DNA from: Hyphomicrobiales bacterium
GTDB taxonomy: Bacteria; Pseudomonadota; Alphaproteobacteria; Rhizobiales; Beijerinckiaceae
Assembly (NCBI GenBank): GCA_027484605.1
Contig: JAIXSR010000034.1
Span: 86,089-150,088 of the forward strand
Direction of reading: 5' to 3'
DNA length: 64,000 bases
Shown here: positions 8,765 to 16,816 of the stretch, one piece after another
Numbering within the stretch: the stretch's first letter is position 1
How the letters are laid out: the number at the start of each line of letters is the position of its first letter
Program-made: the position numbers and the translations under genes
Notes under the pieces: generated by a model
Seen by the model: the letters and a program-made list of their open reading frames with translations, nothing else
The model's database searches: none
What the model was told of the DNA's origin: nothing

Positions 8765-9364
8765 ATGAAGAGCATTCTCGTCAAGACTGTTGGGTGTTTT
8801 GGACTCATGATGCTTGCGAATACTGGAGCGCAGGCACAACAGACCGCAGGCATTGGGGCGGCGACATCACCGCCGCTGGGCTTCGTGCAATTCTGCCGCG
8901 ACTATCCCGAGGATTGCGAGAACCGCAGTTTTGCCCGGACGACGATCCAGCTCAATGAGACGAGCTGGCGGATGATCGTGAAGATCAACGCGGATGTGAA
9001 CCGCGAGATCATCGCCGTCACCGACCAGGATCATTGGGGAACCCCGGAGCATTGGTCCTATCCCGAGGACGGCAAGGGCGATTGCGAGGATTTCGTCCTC
9101 GAGAAGCGCCGCCGCCTCGTCAAGGCCGGCTTCCCGATCCAGACGCTTCTGGTCACGGTGGTGCGCGATCACAAGGGCGACGGTCACGCCGTCCTGACGG
9201 TCAAGACCGATCGTGGCGATTTCATTCTCGACAACCAGGTCGGCAAGATCCTCGCCTGGAAGGAAACCGGCTACCGCTTCATCAAGCGGCAGGCCGACGA
9301 CAATCCCGCCCGCTGGGTTTCCCTCGGCGGCATCGATACCAGCACGGTCGCGGCCAGCCGCTGA
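8765..9364 (+). CDS. transglutaminase-like cysteine peptidase (BTLCP, LapG-like)
   Basis: A 199-residue exported protein of the bacterial transglutaminase-like cysteine proteinase family (peptidase C93), which includes the periplasmic adhesin-cleaving protease LapG. A signal peptide (MKSILVKTVGCFGLMMLANTG) ends near AQAQ. The catalytic triad is visible: Cys107 in GDCEDF, His141 in GDGHAVL and Asp156 in FILDNQ. ATG 8765 follows GGGAGGGG; the upstream frame to 8717 has no signal peptide. The neighbouring PilZ gene fits a cyclic-di-GMP link, but no LapD or LapA homologue is in the window, so the substrate is unknown. Confidence 0.88.
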   Translation: MKSILVKTVGCFGLMMLANTGAQAQQTAGIGAATSPPLGFVQFCRDYPEDCENRSFARTTIQLNETSWRMIVKINADVNREIIAVTDQDHWGTPEHWSYPEDGKGDCEDFVLEKRRRLVKAGFPIQTLLVTVVRDHKGDGHAVLTVKTDRGDFILDNQVGKILAWKETGYRFIKRQADDNPARWVSLGGIDTSTVAASR

Positions 9365-9441
9365 CCTCTGAGAACGGAGTTTCGCAAGTCACGGTCAGGT
9401 CCCCACCCCACCCCGTCCCCCCGGATCGGGCTTGCGAGATA

Positions 9442-9482
9442 GGGCCGGTTCGCGTCACCCGCGCGAGCCGGCCCGCCTTTTT
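9442..9482 (+). terminator. terminator after the LapG-like gene
   Basis: GGGCCGGTTCGCG (9442-9454) pairs with CGCGAGCCGGCCC (9462-9474), 13 bp with one G-T wobble and a 7-base loop, followed by GCCTTTTTC. Confidence 0.8.
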
Positions 9483-9504
9483 CAGGGCCTGTGAAACCGG
9501 CCCT

Positions 9505-10035
9505 TCAGCCCACGACCTTGAGGCCGGCGGCAAAGCGCTTCCAGTTGCGGGCATAGCCGGCAGCGGAGCCGCGAAGCCCTTCGAGCGCCTTCTCGTCCAG
9601 CGTCCGGATCGCGCGCGCAGGCGCGCCGACAATCAGCGAGCCCGGCGGAAATTCCTTGCCTTCGGTGACCAGCGCATTGGCGCCGACCAGCGAGCCGGCA
9701 CCGATCCTGGCGCCGTTGAGCACCGTCGCGCCCATGCCCACCAGCACATGATCGCCGAGGATGCAGCCATGCAGGATCGCGCCATGCCCGATCGTGCAGC
9801 CCCGGCCGAGGGTCATCGGGAAGCCCATATCCGTATGGAGCATCGCATGTTCCTGGATATTGGTCTCGGGGCCGATGCGGATCGTCTCGTTGTCGCCCCG
9901 GATGACCGCACCGAACCAGATGCCGACATCGGCACCGATCACTACCTTGCCGATCACATGAGCGTCGGGCGCAACCCAGAATTGGCCCGGTCCGGGCGTT
10001 TCCGGCGCATGGCCATCCAGCGAATAGAGCGGCAT
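9505..10035 (-). CDS. gamma-class carbonic anhydrase family protein (left-handed beta-helix)
   Basis: A 176-residue hexapeptide-repeat protein like YrdA/CaiE. Repeats run from about residue 20 to 125 (VIGKVVIGADVGIWFGAVI and following). The gamma-CA metal histidines can be placed at QEHAML and in GCTIGHGAILHGC. The short C-terminal helix is of normal length. CO2 hydration is not assured: many members lack measurable activity and act in assembly. Start ATG follows a GAGGGAGAA site. It is the last gene of a minus-strand pair with the small membrane gene 28 bases upstream. Confidence 0.85.
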   Translation of the reverse strand: MPLYSLDGHAPETPGPGQFWVAPDAHVIGKVVIGADVGIWFGAVIRGDNETIRIGPETNIQEHAMLHTDMGFPMTLGRGCTIGHGAILHGCILGDHVLVGMGATVLNGARIGAGSLVGANALVTEGKEFPPGSLIVGAPARAIRTLDEKALEGLRGSAAGYARNWKRFAAGLKVVG

Positions 10036-10063
10036 CGCGATTCTCCCTCTTGGTGCCGCAAGC

Positions 10064-10369
10064 TTATATCAGCCGGAGCAACTGGAAACCGATCGCAATC
10101 GACCAGAAGGAGGCAATGATCGTTGACATCGCCACGAAATGGATGGGGCGCCGCTCATACCGGCGGCCGCGCAGCGTGTTCCGCATGATGATCGCCGGTC
10201 CGGCTGCGGCAAGGAGCGGCAGCGCGACAATCGCGCCCGCCCCGCCCCGGAGCAGCAGGCTGAAGCTGACCGGCTGCTGGCGCCAGGCGGTATAGACCGA
10301 GGCGATCAACCCGGCAAAGGCAAAGCCCAACCCCAGGGCCAGGAAGGAATCGATCTGTTGGGCAGACAT
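10064..10369 (-). CDS. small three-helix membrane protein (DUF6949-like)
   Basis: A 101-residue membrane protein with hydrophobic segments at about residues 8-28, 38-56 and 78-98. It has FAFAGLIASVYTAW and a conserved-looking IIMRNTLRGRRYERR loop. The pattern matches a short family common in Hyphomicrobiales that I recall as DUF6949; the number is from memory. ATG 10369 (MSAQQIDSF) is chosen; an upstream in-frame start at 10411 adds poorly conserved residues. It lies directly upstream of the carbonic anhydrase-like gene. Function unknown. Confidence 0.7.
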   Translation of the reverse strand: MSAQQIDSFLALGLGFAFAGLIASVYTAWRQQPVSFSLLLRGGAGAIVALPLLAAAGPAIIMRNTLRGRRYERRPIHFVAMSTIIASFWSIAIGFQLLRLI

Positions 10370-10604
10370 AACGCAGAACTCCGAGACATTGACTTGCCAC
10401 AACCCGTGCAAGCCCCGTGCTGCGATCTAATGCGTCAAATCGGGGCAGGAAAACCGGTTTCGTAACCTTTGGTTAACGCTACCGGAGTGTTACAGCCCTG
10501 ATTTTTCAGGCGAACCCGGATAGAGGCCTCGAAAGGCGTGCTTTAACCGGCGGAACAGGGCCCCGTCTCCGAATGGGACTGCCGACCGCAACGGAACCGC
10601 GCCC

Positions 10605-10620
10605 TTAACGGCGGATTAAC
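10605..10620 (+). promoter_or_regulatory. perfect CtrA box (TTAA-N7-TTAAC)
   Basis: TTAA at 10605-10608, seven bases, then TTAAC at 10616-10620 match the consensus of the alphaproteobacterial cell-cycle regulator CtrA exactly. It lies 23 bases before the ATG of the secreted protein gene at 10644. Chance occurrence in GC-rich DNA is unlikely but possible. Confidence 0.55.
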
Positions 10621-10643
10621 CATGATCGGGCTTCCATGCCGGC

Positions 10644-11285
10644 ATGAAGCGTCTGGTCATCGCCCTTGCCCTGTTCGGAACCGCGCTCGGTGCGAATGCC
10701 GCATTGCTGATGCGGCAGGGCCCTGCCCGCATGCCGGCCCTTGGCACCGCCAAGGTGGAGCTCGGACGGATCACCCTCTCCGTCCCGCAGGTGCTGATCC
10801 GCGAGAAGACCCAACTGGCCGGCGGCCGGCTCGACCGGCTCGACCTGGCAATGAATATCCAGACCTTCGAGCCCCTGCCCCAGCCTTCGGCGGAGGATCC
10901 CTTCCGCCCCATGCCGGAACGGCTGACGCTGATCCTGACGGCCTCGCGCGGCGGCCCCATGCCGGCAGAGCTGTTCCAGACCCTCTATGCCCGGTTCCTG
11001 ACCCGGGAGACCTGGTCGAATCCCGGCGGGCTGGTCATGCGGCGCTTCCGTCAGGGAACGCCCTACGAGGATCGGGAACTCTATCTCGGCGTCGGCGGGC
11101 GCAGGCCCTTCGTCGCGCTCTGCCCGATCGATGCCCATCGCGAGACGGAGCCCTGTCTCACGCGGATCCGCGTCGGGGAACTGGATGCGGAACTGCGCTT
11201 CAATGCCCGCCATCTCCCGGAATGGCGGAGGATCCTGCAGGAAGCGAGCACGCTGGCGGAAAGCCTGCCCGTGCCGCAAGGCTAG
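10644..11285 (+). CDS. hypothetical secreted or membrane-anchored protein
   Basis: A 213-residue protein with an N-terminal hydrophobic segment (MKRLVIALALFGTALGANA) that is either a signal peptide or an anchor. The rest has alternating strands (TAKVELGRITLSVPQVLIR, RLDRLDLAMNIQTFEP, RLTLILTASRG) and two cysteines in the C-terminal third. Similar short proteins occur next to cysE-like genes in Hyphomicrobiales, but I cannot name a family. It is monocistronic, with a perfect CtrA box immediately upstream, suggesting cell-cycle control. Confidence 0.65.
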   Translation: MKRLVIALALFGTALGANAALLMRQGPARMPALGTAKVELGRITLSVPQVLIREKTQLAGGRLDRLDLAMNIQTFEPLPQPSAEDPFRPMPERLTLILTASRGGPMPAELFQTLYARFLTRETWSNPGGLVMRRFRQGTPYEDRELYLGVGGRRPFVALCPIDAHRETEPCLTRIRVGELDAELRFNARHLPEWRRILQEASTLAESLPVPQG

Positions 11286-11294
11286 GCAGCAGCG

Positions 11295-11486
11295 TCAGTC
11301 GATTCCCGCCACGAAGACGAGCATCAGCGCAACCAGCACGATGCCGCCGACAAGCGAGAAGATCAGCGGTATTCCGTAATACAGGCAGAGGGCAGCGCCA
11401 CCGGCCGTGCCGAGCCCGAAGGCGGTCACCACCTTCACCACTTCCTGCACGATCCCGCGGATCAGCTTGCTGAAGAAATCGCCCAT
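11295..11486 (-). CDS. small membrane protein
   Basis: A 63-residue product with an amphipathic start (MGDFFSKLIRGIVQEVVKVV) followed by two adjacent hydrophobic segments (about 21-36 and 40-60). It is too short for confident family assignment. The ATG lies 28 bases past the stop of the DUF3126 gene on the same strand, and the reading frame agrees with a real short gene (balanced composition, no rare-codon run). It probably forms an operon with that gene. Role unknown. Confidence 0.55.
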   Translation of the reverse strand: MGDFFSKLIRGIVQEVVKVVTAFGLGTAGGAALCLYYGIPLIFSLVGGIVLVALMLVFVAGID

Positions 11487-11514
11487 GCCCGGCAGGCCCC
11501 TGGCGCGCCGGGGA

Positions 11515-11724
11515 TTATTCGAGGTCGGTATCGAGGATCGCCATCTCGAAGAAATAGGACTTGTCGCCGTCCTCGTTGTCTTCGGAAACGATACCGATGA
11601 ACTCGTCGCCGATATAGACCTCGGCCGAATCCTTCTTCTTGGGGCGCGCAACGACACGGATCGCTGCATTCGCAAAGGTCCGCCGCAGATAGGTTTCCAC
11701 CTTCTGGAGATCCGCCTTGTCCAT
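11515..11724 (-). CDS. DUF3126 family protein
   Basis: A 69-residue soluble protein matching the alphaproteobacterial DUF3126 family: MDKADLQKVETYLRRTF, then RPKKKDSAEVYIGDEFIG and a C-terminal EMAILDTDLE. Function is not known for any member to my knowledge. ATG 11724 is chosen because GAGGGG precedes it; a start six codons upstream would include the ribosome binding site in the coding region. It is 133 bases downstream of cysE on the same strand, an arrangement often seen in the group, and is followed by a tiny membrane gene. Confidence 0.85.
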   Translation of the reverse strand: MDKADLQKVETYLRRTFANAAIRVVARPKKKDSAEVYIGDEFIGIVSEDNEDGDKSYFFEMAILDTDLE

Positions 11725-11857
11725 GAAATTCCCCTCGATCACTCACTGCCGGCCCGACACGGAATCACGGCGGGCACCCGGGCGGGACTTGCCATCTTGC
11801 CGGGGGAAGGACAACCGGAAAAACGCATTCCGGCCGGGCCTTTCCCCGGTTGCGCGC

Positions 11858-12685
11858 TCAAATGCCGCTGTCGATCACCTGATCCATCGAGCGTGACGGC
11901 TCGGCACAGCCGGCCTCGCCGACCACGCGCGCGGGCACGCCGGCCACCGTCTTGCAGCTCGGAACGGCCTGCAGCACCACCGAGCCGGCCGCCACGCGGG
12001 CGCAATGCCCGATCTCGATATTGCCGAGGATCTTCGCTCCCGCACCGATCAGCACGCCGCGCCGGATCTTGGGATGCCGGTCGCCATGCTCCTTGCCCGT
12101 CCCGCCCAGCGTCACGCCCTGGAGGATCGATACGTCATCCTCGATCACCGCGGTCTCGCCCACGACAAGCCCGGTCGCATGGTCGAGGAACACGCCCTTG
12201 CCCATCGGCACAGCCGGGTGGATGTCGGTCTGGAACACGGCAGAGGCGCGGCTCTGCAGATAGAGCGCGAAATCGCGCCGCCCGTTGGCCCAGAGCCAAT
12301 GGGCGAGACGATGCGTCTCGATGGCATGGAAGCCCTTGAAATACAGCACGGGCTCGATCACCCGCTCGCAGGCGGGATCGCGGTCGAGCACGGCCATGAT
12401 GTCGGCGCGCAGGCTCTCGCGGAAGGCCGGCTGGGCCTCGACGAATTCGGCAAAGGCCTGCCGGATCAGGCTGGCGGAAAGATCCGTATGGTCGAGCCGT
12501 TCGGCAATCCGGTGCGCGACGGCCGCTTCCAGCGAACGCTGCTGCAGGATCGTCGCCAGCACCATCCCGGCAAGCGAGGGTTCGCCGGTGCGCACGGTTT
12601 CCGCCTCAAGGCGGAGCTGTGCCCAGACCGGATCGAGTTGGGCGAGGGACTGGACCCTCTCGGCAATGGCTTTGACCATCTTCAT
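11858..12685 (-). CDS. cysE: serine O-acetyltransferase
   Basis: Transfers acetyl from acetyl-CoA to L-serine, the first committed step of cysteine synthesis. The 275 residues hold an N-terminal helical domain (about 1-140) and a left-handed beta-helix of hexapeptide repeats (about 160-245). Catalytic-site motifs are present: the Asp-His pair in FLDHATGLVVGE, then GVTLGGTGKEHGDRHPKI. The C-terminal tail ends in isoleucine (SGI), as expected for docking into cysteine synthase CysK. Upstream ATG alternatives differ by two codons. Confidence 0.95.
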   Translation of the reverse strand: MKMVKAIAERVQSLAQLDPVWAQLRLEAETVRTGEPSLAGMVLATILQQRSLEAAVAHRIAERLDHTDLSASLIRQAFAEFVEAQPAFRESLRADIMAVLDRDPACERVIEPVLYFKGFHAIETHRLAHWLWANGRRDFALYLQSRASAVFQTDIHPAVPMGKGVFLDHATGLVVGETAVIEDDVSILQGVTLGGTGKEHGDRHPKIRRGVLIGAGAKILGNIEIGHCARVAAGSVVLQAVPSCKTVAGVPARVVGEAGCAEPSRSMDQVIDSGI

Positions 12686-12779
12686 GCCCTTTCAGCTGAG
12701 TTGCCGCCAAATGTATCATTCCGGCGGAAAAAATCGACTGCCCCCCTCCGGCGGCGTCAACACGATTGCTTGAAGCCGC

Positions 12780-13553
12780 TCAGCCGGCCCGGATCCGCTC
12801 GAAAAAGCCGAGCACGGCCTGCCGGTGGGAGCGGTCCCCGACAGCGAGATTGTGGTCGCGCCCCTCGATGGCGAAGGCCTCGGCCGCCGGCATGAGCGCG
12901 ACAAGGGGCTCTGGCGCACCGGCGATCGGATCCTGGGTGCCGACACAGACGATCGTCGGCGTGGCGATGCGGCCCACGGCTTCCGGCGTGAGCGCCTGCC
13001 GGGAGCCGCGGATGCAGGCGGCCAGCGCCGCGAGATCCTGGCGGTTCCGCTCGGCGAAGCTGCGGAACATCTTCTGCGTCGGATCGGTGATCGCTTCCGG
13101 GTCGGGGCGCTCCAGCGCCTCGGCGATCCCGAGGGGAAGCCCGACACCGTCGACGAGATGGATGCCGAGCCCGCCAAGTGCAAGGCCATACAGGCGCTCC
13201 GGCGCCCTGAGGGCCATGAAGGCGGAGATCCGCGCACCCATCGAATAGCCCTGCAGGAAAGCGCGCTCGATCCCGAGATGGTCGAGCAACGCCAGCGCAT
13301 CGGCAGCCATCCTGTCCGTATGGTAGGCCGCCGGCCCGGTCGGCTTGTCCGAGGCGCCATGCCCACGGTTCTCGATCGCGATCACCCGGTAGCCGGCATC
13401 GCCGAAGGTCTTGAACCAGCCCGGAAAATTCCAGTTCACCTCGATCGACGAGGCAAAGCCATGCACCAGCAGCACGGGGGTGTTGTGGCCGCCCGGGGCG
13501 GGTTCGTCGCGATAGGCGAGCCGCAGCCCGTCGGCATGGAAATGATGCAGCAT
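12780..13553 (-). CDS. alpha/beta hydrolase
   Basis: A 257-residue cytoplasmic alpha/beta hydrolase. The nucleophile elbow is GYSMGA (serine near residue 101), preceded by VLLVHGFASS as oxyanion-hole segment and NRGHGASD. The acid is likely in CVGTQDPIAG and the histidine in GRDHNLAVGD near the end. The size and NRGHG motif place it with esterase, lactonase or haloperoxidase-like enzymes; the substrate cannot be read from the sequence. It lies 94 bases upstream of cysE on the same strand with no overlap and may be separate. Confidence 0.85.
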   Translation of the reverse strand: MLHHFHADGLRLAYRDEPAPGGHNTPVLLVHGFASSIEVNWNFPGWFKTFGDAGYRVIAIENRGHGASDKPTGPAAYHTDRMAADALALLDHLGIERAFLQGYSMGARISAFMALRAPERLYGLALGGLGIHLVDGVGLPLGIAEALERPDPEAITDPTQKMFRSFAERNRQDLAALAACIRGSRQALTPEAVGRIATPTIVCVGTQDPIAGAPEPLVALMPAAEAFAIEGRDHNLAVGDRSHRQAVLGFFERIRAG

Positions 13554-13723
13554 GGCCTTCGCCTAGCCGCGTTTTCGGGCCCGCGCAACTCCGGGATGCA
13601 GGGGGATGGACCGGCAGGATCCGGAGGATGCCGGGATGTGAGGATGACTGGAAGTTTAGCTTGGCCGGAACGGGCAATCCCGCTATTCACAAGGGAGTTA
13701 CGCCCGATCAGGAGAGACGCGCC

Positions 13724-13972
13724 ATGGCCGAGAAATCGGTGCCTCATTTCCAGAATTCCGCCGGCCTCCGGGACATCCGGGTCGGCGCGAGGGAATTCAT
13801 GTGCATCGGCGCGCGCCCGCCCTTCGATCACCCGCATGTCTATCTCGATATGGGCTCGGACAGCGAGATCATCTGCCCCTATTGCTCGACGCTCTATCGC
13901 TTCGATGCGGCCCTCAAGGCCGGCACCTGCGCGCCGCCGGACGCCCTCTGGCAGGAACCGGACGCTGCCTGA
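13724..13972 (+). CDS. CHCC-type zinc-finger protein (NDUFS6-like)
   Basis: An 82-residue protein with the zf-CHCC pattern: a cysteine in EFMCIGARPPFDHPH, a histidine in the same block, and CPYC further on. This domain is shared with the NDUFS6 subunit of complex I and is common as a short stand-alone protein in alphaproteobacteria. The role here is inferred only. ATG 13724 is preceded by AGGAGAG. It is divergent from the hydrolase gene and directly followed, 9 bases later, by the FAD monooxygenase gene, so they probably share an mRNA. Confidence 0.83.
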   Translation: MAEKSVPHFQNSAGLRDIRVGAREFMCIGARPPFDHPHVYLDMGSDSEIICPYCSTLYRFDAALKAGTCAPPDALWQEPDAA

Positions 13973-13981
13973 GCCCTTCCC

Positions 13982-15223
13982 ATGCCCGAAGATCGAGAAC
14001 GCCCCGACGCGATTGAGGGCAAACCGCATGTCCTGATTGCCGGCGCCGGCATCGGCGGCCTTGCGGCGGCCCTTTTCGCGGCGCGGGCCGGCTGGCGCGT
14101 GACGCTGGCCGATCGTGAACCGGCCCTGCAGGAAGCCGGGGCCGGCCTGCAGATCTCGCCCAATGCCGCCCGCCTGCTCCAGGGAATCGGCGTTCTCGAG
14201 GCCCTCGATGACATCGCCGTGGAGCCAAACGGCATCCTTGTCCATCGCGCGGCCGATGATCGCATCCTCGCCCATGCCCGGTTCGGCCCGCGGATGCTGG
14301 CGAAATTCGGGGCGCCCTTCCTGGTCGCCCATCGGGCGGATCTCCAGCGCGCCCTGCTCGACAAGGTCAATGCCCATGTCGCCATCACGCTCCGGCTGGG
14401 CCTTGCCTTGCAGGAAATCCACGAACGGCCGGACGTGATCGAGGCCGATTTCATCGCGGCCGGGGGCGAGACGGTCCGGATCGGCGCCGATCTCCTCGTC
14501 GGCGCGGACGGGCTCTGGTCCCGCGCGCGGAAGCTCTGCGGCCTGCCCTCGCCCTCGCGCTATTCCGGCAAGACCGCCTGGCGCACGCTGATCCCGCGCG
14601 AGGAAGCCCCCCTCTTCGCCCGCGAGCCGGATATTCATCTCTGGGTCGGCGCGAATGCCCATCTCGTCCATTACCCCGTCCGGGGCGGAGACGAGATCAA
14701 TGTCGTCGCCATCATCGAGGATGACTGGCGCGAGGAAGGCTGGTCGGCACCGGGCAATCCGGATGTGCTGGCCGCACGCTTCGCCGGCTGGCATGCGCGC
14801 GCCCGCAGCCTGATCGCCGCCGCCGAGGGCTGGAAGCGCTGGGCGCTGGTCGACCGCGCGCCGGAGAGCCGCTGGTCCCGCGCCCGGATGACCCTTCTGG
14901 GCGATGCCGCCCATCCGATGATGCCCTTCCTCGCCCAGGGGGCCAGCCAGGCCATCGAGGATGCGGCCTGCCTCGGCTCGCTGCTGTCCGGTGCCGGGGC
15001 CGATCCGGCTTCGCTGGCGGCGGCCCTCGCCCGCTATGACCGGCTGCGCATTCCGCGGACGGCGCGGATCCAGAATGCGGCGCGCAGCCAGGGCCGGCTC
15101 TATCATGCCACCGGCCTGCAGGCCCGCCTGCGCGACGCCGCCCTGTCCGTCCTGCCGGGCGATGCCCCGCTCGAACGCTTCGGCTGGATCTACCGGCACG
15201 ATGCCCGCGTCCCGGGAGCCTGA
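13982..15223 (+). CDS. FAD-dependent aromatic monooxygenase (salicylate hydroxylase/UbiH-like)
   Basis: A 413-residue class A flavoprotein monooxygenase using NAD(P)H and O2. The three fingerprint motifs are present: GAGIGGLAAALFAARAGW (Rossmann FAD, about residue 20), LVGADGLWSRAR (DG motif, about 175) and LLGDAAHPMMPFLAQGASQA (GD motif, about 305). The phrase EAGAGLQISPNA is typical of salicylate- or 6-hydroxynicotinate-hydroxylase relatives. The substrate is open. It follows the CHCC zinc-finger gene and is followed after one base by a DMT permease gene, so the two are almost certainly co-transcribed. Confidence 0.87.
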   Translation: MPEDRERPDAIEGKPHVLIAGAGIGGLAAALFAARAGWRVTLADREPALQEAGAGLQISPNAARLLQGIGVLEALDDIAVEPNGILVHRAADDRILAHARFGPRMLAKFGAPFLVAHRADLQRALLDKVNAHVAITLRLGLALQEIHERPDVIEADFIAAGGETVRIGADLLVGADGLWSRARKLCGLPSPSRYSGKTAWRTLIPREEAPLFAREPDIHLWVGANAHLVHYPVRGGDEINVVAIIEDDWREEGWSAPGNPDVLAARFAGWHARARSLIAAAEGWKRWALVDRAPESRWSRARMTLLGDAAHPMMPFLAQGASQAIEDAACLGSLLSGAGADPASLAAALARYDRLRIPRTARIQNAARSQGRLYHATGLQARLRDAALSVLPGDAPLERFGWIYRHDARVPGA

Positions 15224-15224
15224 C

Positions 15225-16151
15225 ATGACGGAAGGATCGGGCGCACCCGGACAGACGGCGGAACAGATCCGGGAACGCCAGAACCGCATGAAGGCCATCC
15301 TGCTGATCCTGCTGGCCTTTGCCTGCTTCTCCGCGCTGGATGCCACGGCGAAATGGCTCTCGCCCCGGATCGGCGTGGTCGAGACGACCTGGGCCCGCTA
15401 TCTCTCCAGTTTCCTGATCGTCTCGGTTTTCCTCAACCCATGGTCGAAGCCCGGGCTGATGCGCACCAGCCGGCCGATGCTGCAGGCCATCCGTTCGGCC
15501 ACCCTGCTGGTCTCGACGGTACTGAACTTCATCGCCCTCCAATATCTGCAACTGGCGGAAACCACGACGATCCTGTTCCTGCAGCCCCTTCTGGTGGCCC
15601 TGCTCTCCGGCCCGCTCCTCGGCGAATGGGCCGGCCCGCGGCGCCTCGTCGCCATCGGCGTGGGCTTCATCGGCGTGCTGCTGATCACCCGCCCCGGCGC
15701 GGGCGGCATCCACTGGGCCGCCATCTTCTCCTTCCTCGGCGTGGGCGCCTATGCCGCCTATTCGATGATCACGCGCGTGCTGGCGGCGCATGATTCCTCC
15801 GAAACCACCATGTTCTACTCGGCCATTGCCGGCGTGGTCGTGCTGACGCCGATCATCCCCTTCATCTGGCGCATGCCGGCCGACGGACTGACGCTGGCGC
15901 TGATGGTGCTTGTCGGGTTCTGGGGCGCGCTCGGGCACTGGCTGCTTATCCTCGCCCACCGGCATGCCTCCGCCGCCACGCTCGCGCCGTTCCTCTACAC
16001 GCAGATCATCTGGATGATCGGGCTTGGCTATTTCGTTTTCGGCGACCTGCCCGACATCTGGACCCTGGCCGGCGCCAGCATCGTCATCATGTCCGGCATC
16101 TACCTGTTCCATCGCGAGCGCGTGCGCCGCGTGACGCCTGGCGGGCCGTAA
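15225..16151 (+). CDS. EamA/DMT-superfamily permease
   Basis: A 308-residue inner-membrane protein with about ten hydrophobic segments in two EamA repeats (about residues 22-150 and 165-295). It begins with a short hydrophilic N-terminus. Recognisable family pieces are ALDATAKWLSPRIGVVE and LAETTTILFLQPLLVALLSG in the first repeat. Drug/metabolite transporters of this kind export or import small metabolites; the substrate is unknown. ATG 15225 lies one base after the stop of the monooxygenase gene (TGA C ATG), which indicates translational coupling. Confidence 0.85.
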   Translation: MTEGSGAPGQTAEQIRERQNRMKAILLILLAFACFSALDATAKWLSPRIGVVETTWARYLSSFLIVSVFLNPWSKPGLMRTSRPMLQAIRSATLLVSTVLNFIALQYLQLAETTTILFLQPLLVALLSGPLLGEWAGPRRLVAIGVGFIGVLLITRPGAGGIHWAAIFSFLGVGAYAAYSMITRVLAAHDSSETTMFYSAIAGVVVLTPIIPFIWRMPADGLTLALMVLVGFWGALGHWLLILAHRHASAATLAPFLYTQIIWMIGLGYFVFGDLPDIWTLAGASIVIMSGIYLFHRERVRRVTPGGP

Positions 16152-16386
16152 ACATTCTGATTCACGAAATTTAAGTCAAAATGGCTGAATTCGCCCGATT
16201 TTGTAGGCATTCAGGACTGCAACTCTATCAGCTCCACGAAGTGTTAACGGCAGCATGCCTAGCGTGATCGTGTGGCATCGGAACGGCACGTCCGGATCCT
16301 GTGCCCGTGACGACAAGCCTGCAATGAATGCCTCGAATACCCGGCGTCAGAAGAACGCGCCGTCCACGACCCAGAAGGGAGCCGTC

Positions 16387-16668
16387 ATGTCCGACAAACG
16401 CCGCGAACCCCGCAACACGTGCTATCTCCGCGCCGAGATCTACACCAGCACGGATGCTGCACCGCTGATCGCCGAAGCGCATGATATCTCGGACCATGGC
16501 ATGCGGCTCAAGGTGCTGAATGCCCGGACGCTCCCGAACAAGTTCATGGTCTCGATCCCCCGGCGCCATATCCGGGAAATGGTCGAGGTCCGGCGCCGCA
16601 GCGAAGGCGAGGTCGGCGTCCTGATCCAGACGGTGGACCTGCCCAAGGCCGTTCGCAGCAGCCGCTGA
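16387..16668 (+). CDS. single PilZ-domain protein
   Basis: A 93-residue protein consisting of one PilZ domain. The c-di-GMP motifs are both present: KRREPR at the N-terminus supplies RxxxR, and DISDHGMRL supplies the D/NxSxxG pattern. The rest forms the expected beta-barrel strands. ATG 16387 follows AGAAGGGAGC; in-frame starts further upstream (16255 and 16324) add low-complexity residues. The gene is monocistronic, beside tRNA-Leu. The effector output is unknown. Confidence 0.83.
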   Translation: MSDKRREPRNTCYLRAEIYTSTDAAPLIAEAHDISDHGMRLKVLNARTLPNKFMVSIPRRHIREMVEVRRRSEGEVGVLIQTVDLPKAVRSSR

Positions 16669-16681
16669 CCGACAACCCTGC

Positions 16682-16768
16682 TGGTGCGGACGGCGGGGCT
16701 CGAACCCGCACGGCCTTGCGGCCGAGAGATTTTAAGTCTCTTGCGTCTACCGGTTTCGCCACGTCCGC
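16682..16768 (-). tRNA. tRNA-Leu (anticodon UAA)
   Basis: The minus strand reads GCGGACG at the 5' end (16768) and CGTCCGC, A, CCA at the 3' end. The anticodon arm is AGAGA-CTTAAAA-TCTCT, giving anticodon TAA. A long class II variable arm (CGGCCGCAAGGCCG) and a T-arm with GGTTCGAGCCC are present. CCA is encoded. It is followed by the acyl-CoA synthetase gene on the same strand. Confidence 0.96.
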
Positions 16769-16816
16769 GCCGCGCCCGGTATAGTGGAGCCGGGCGCATC
16801 CGCAAGGCAATCCGCC

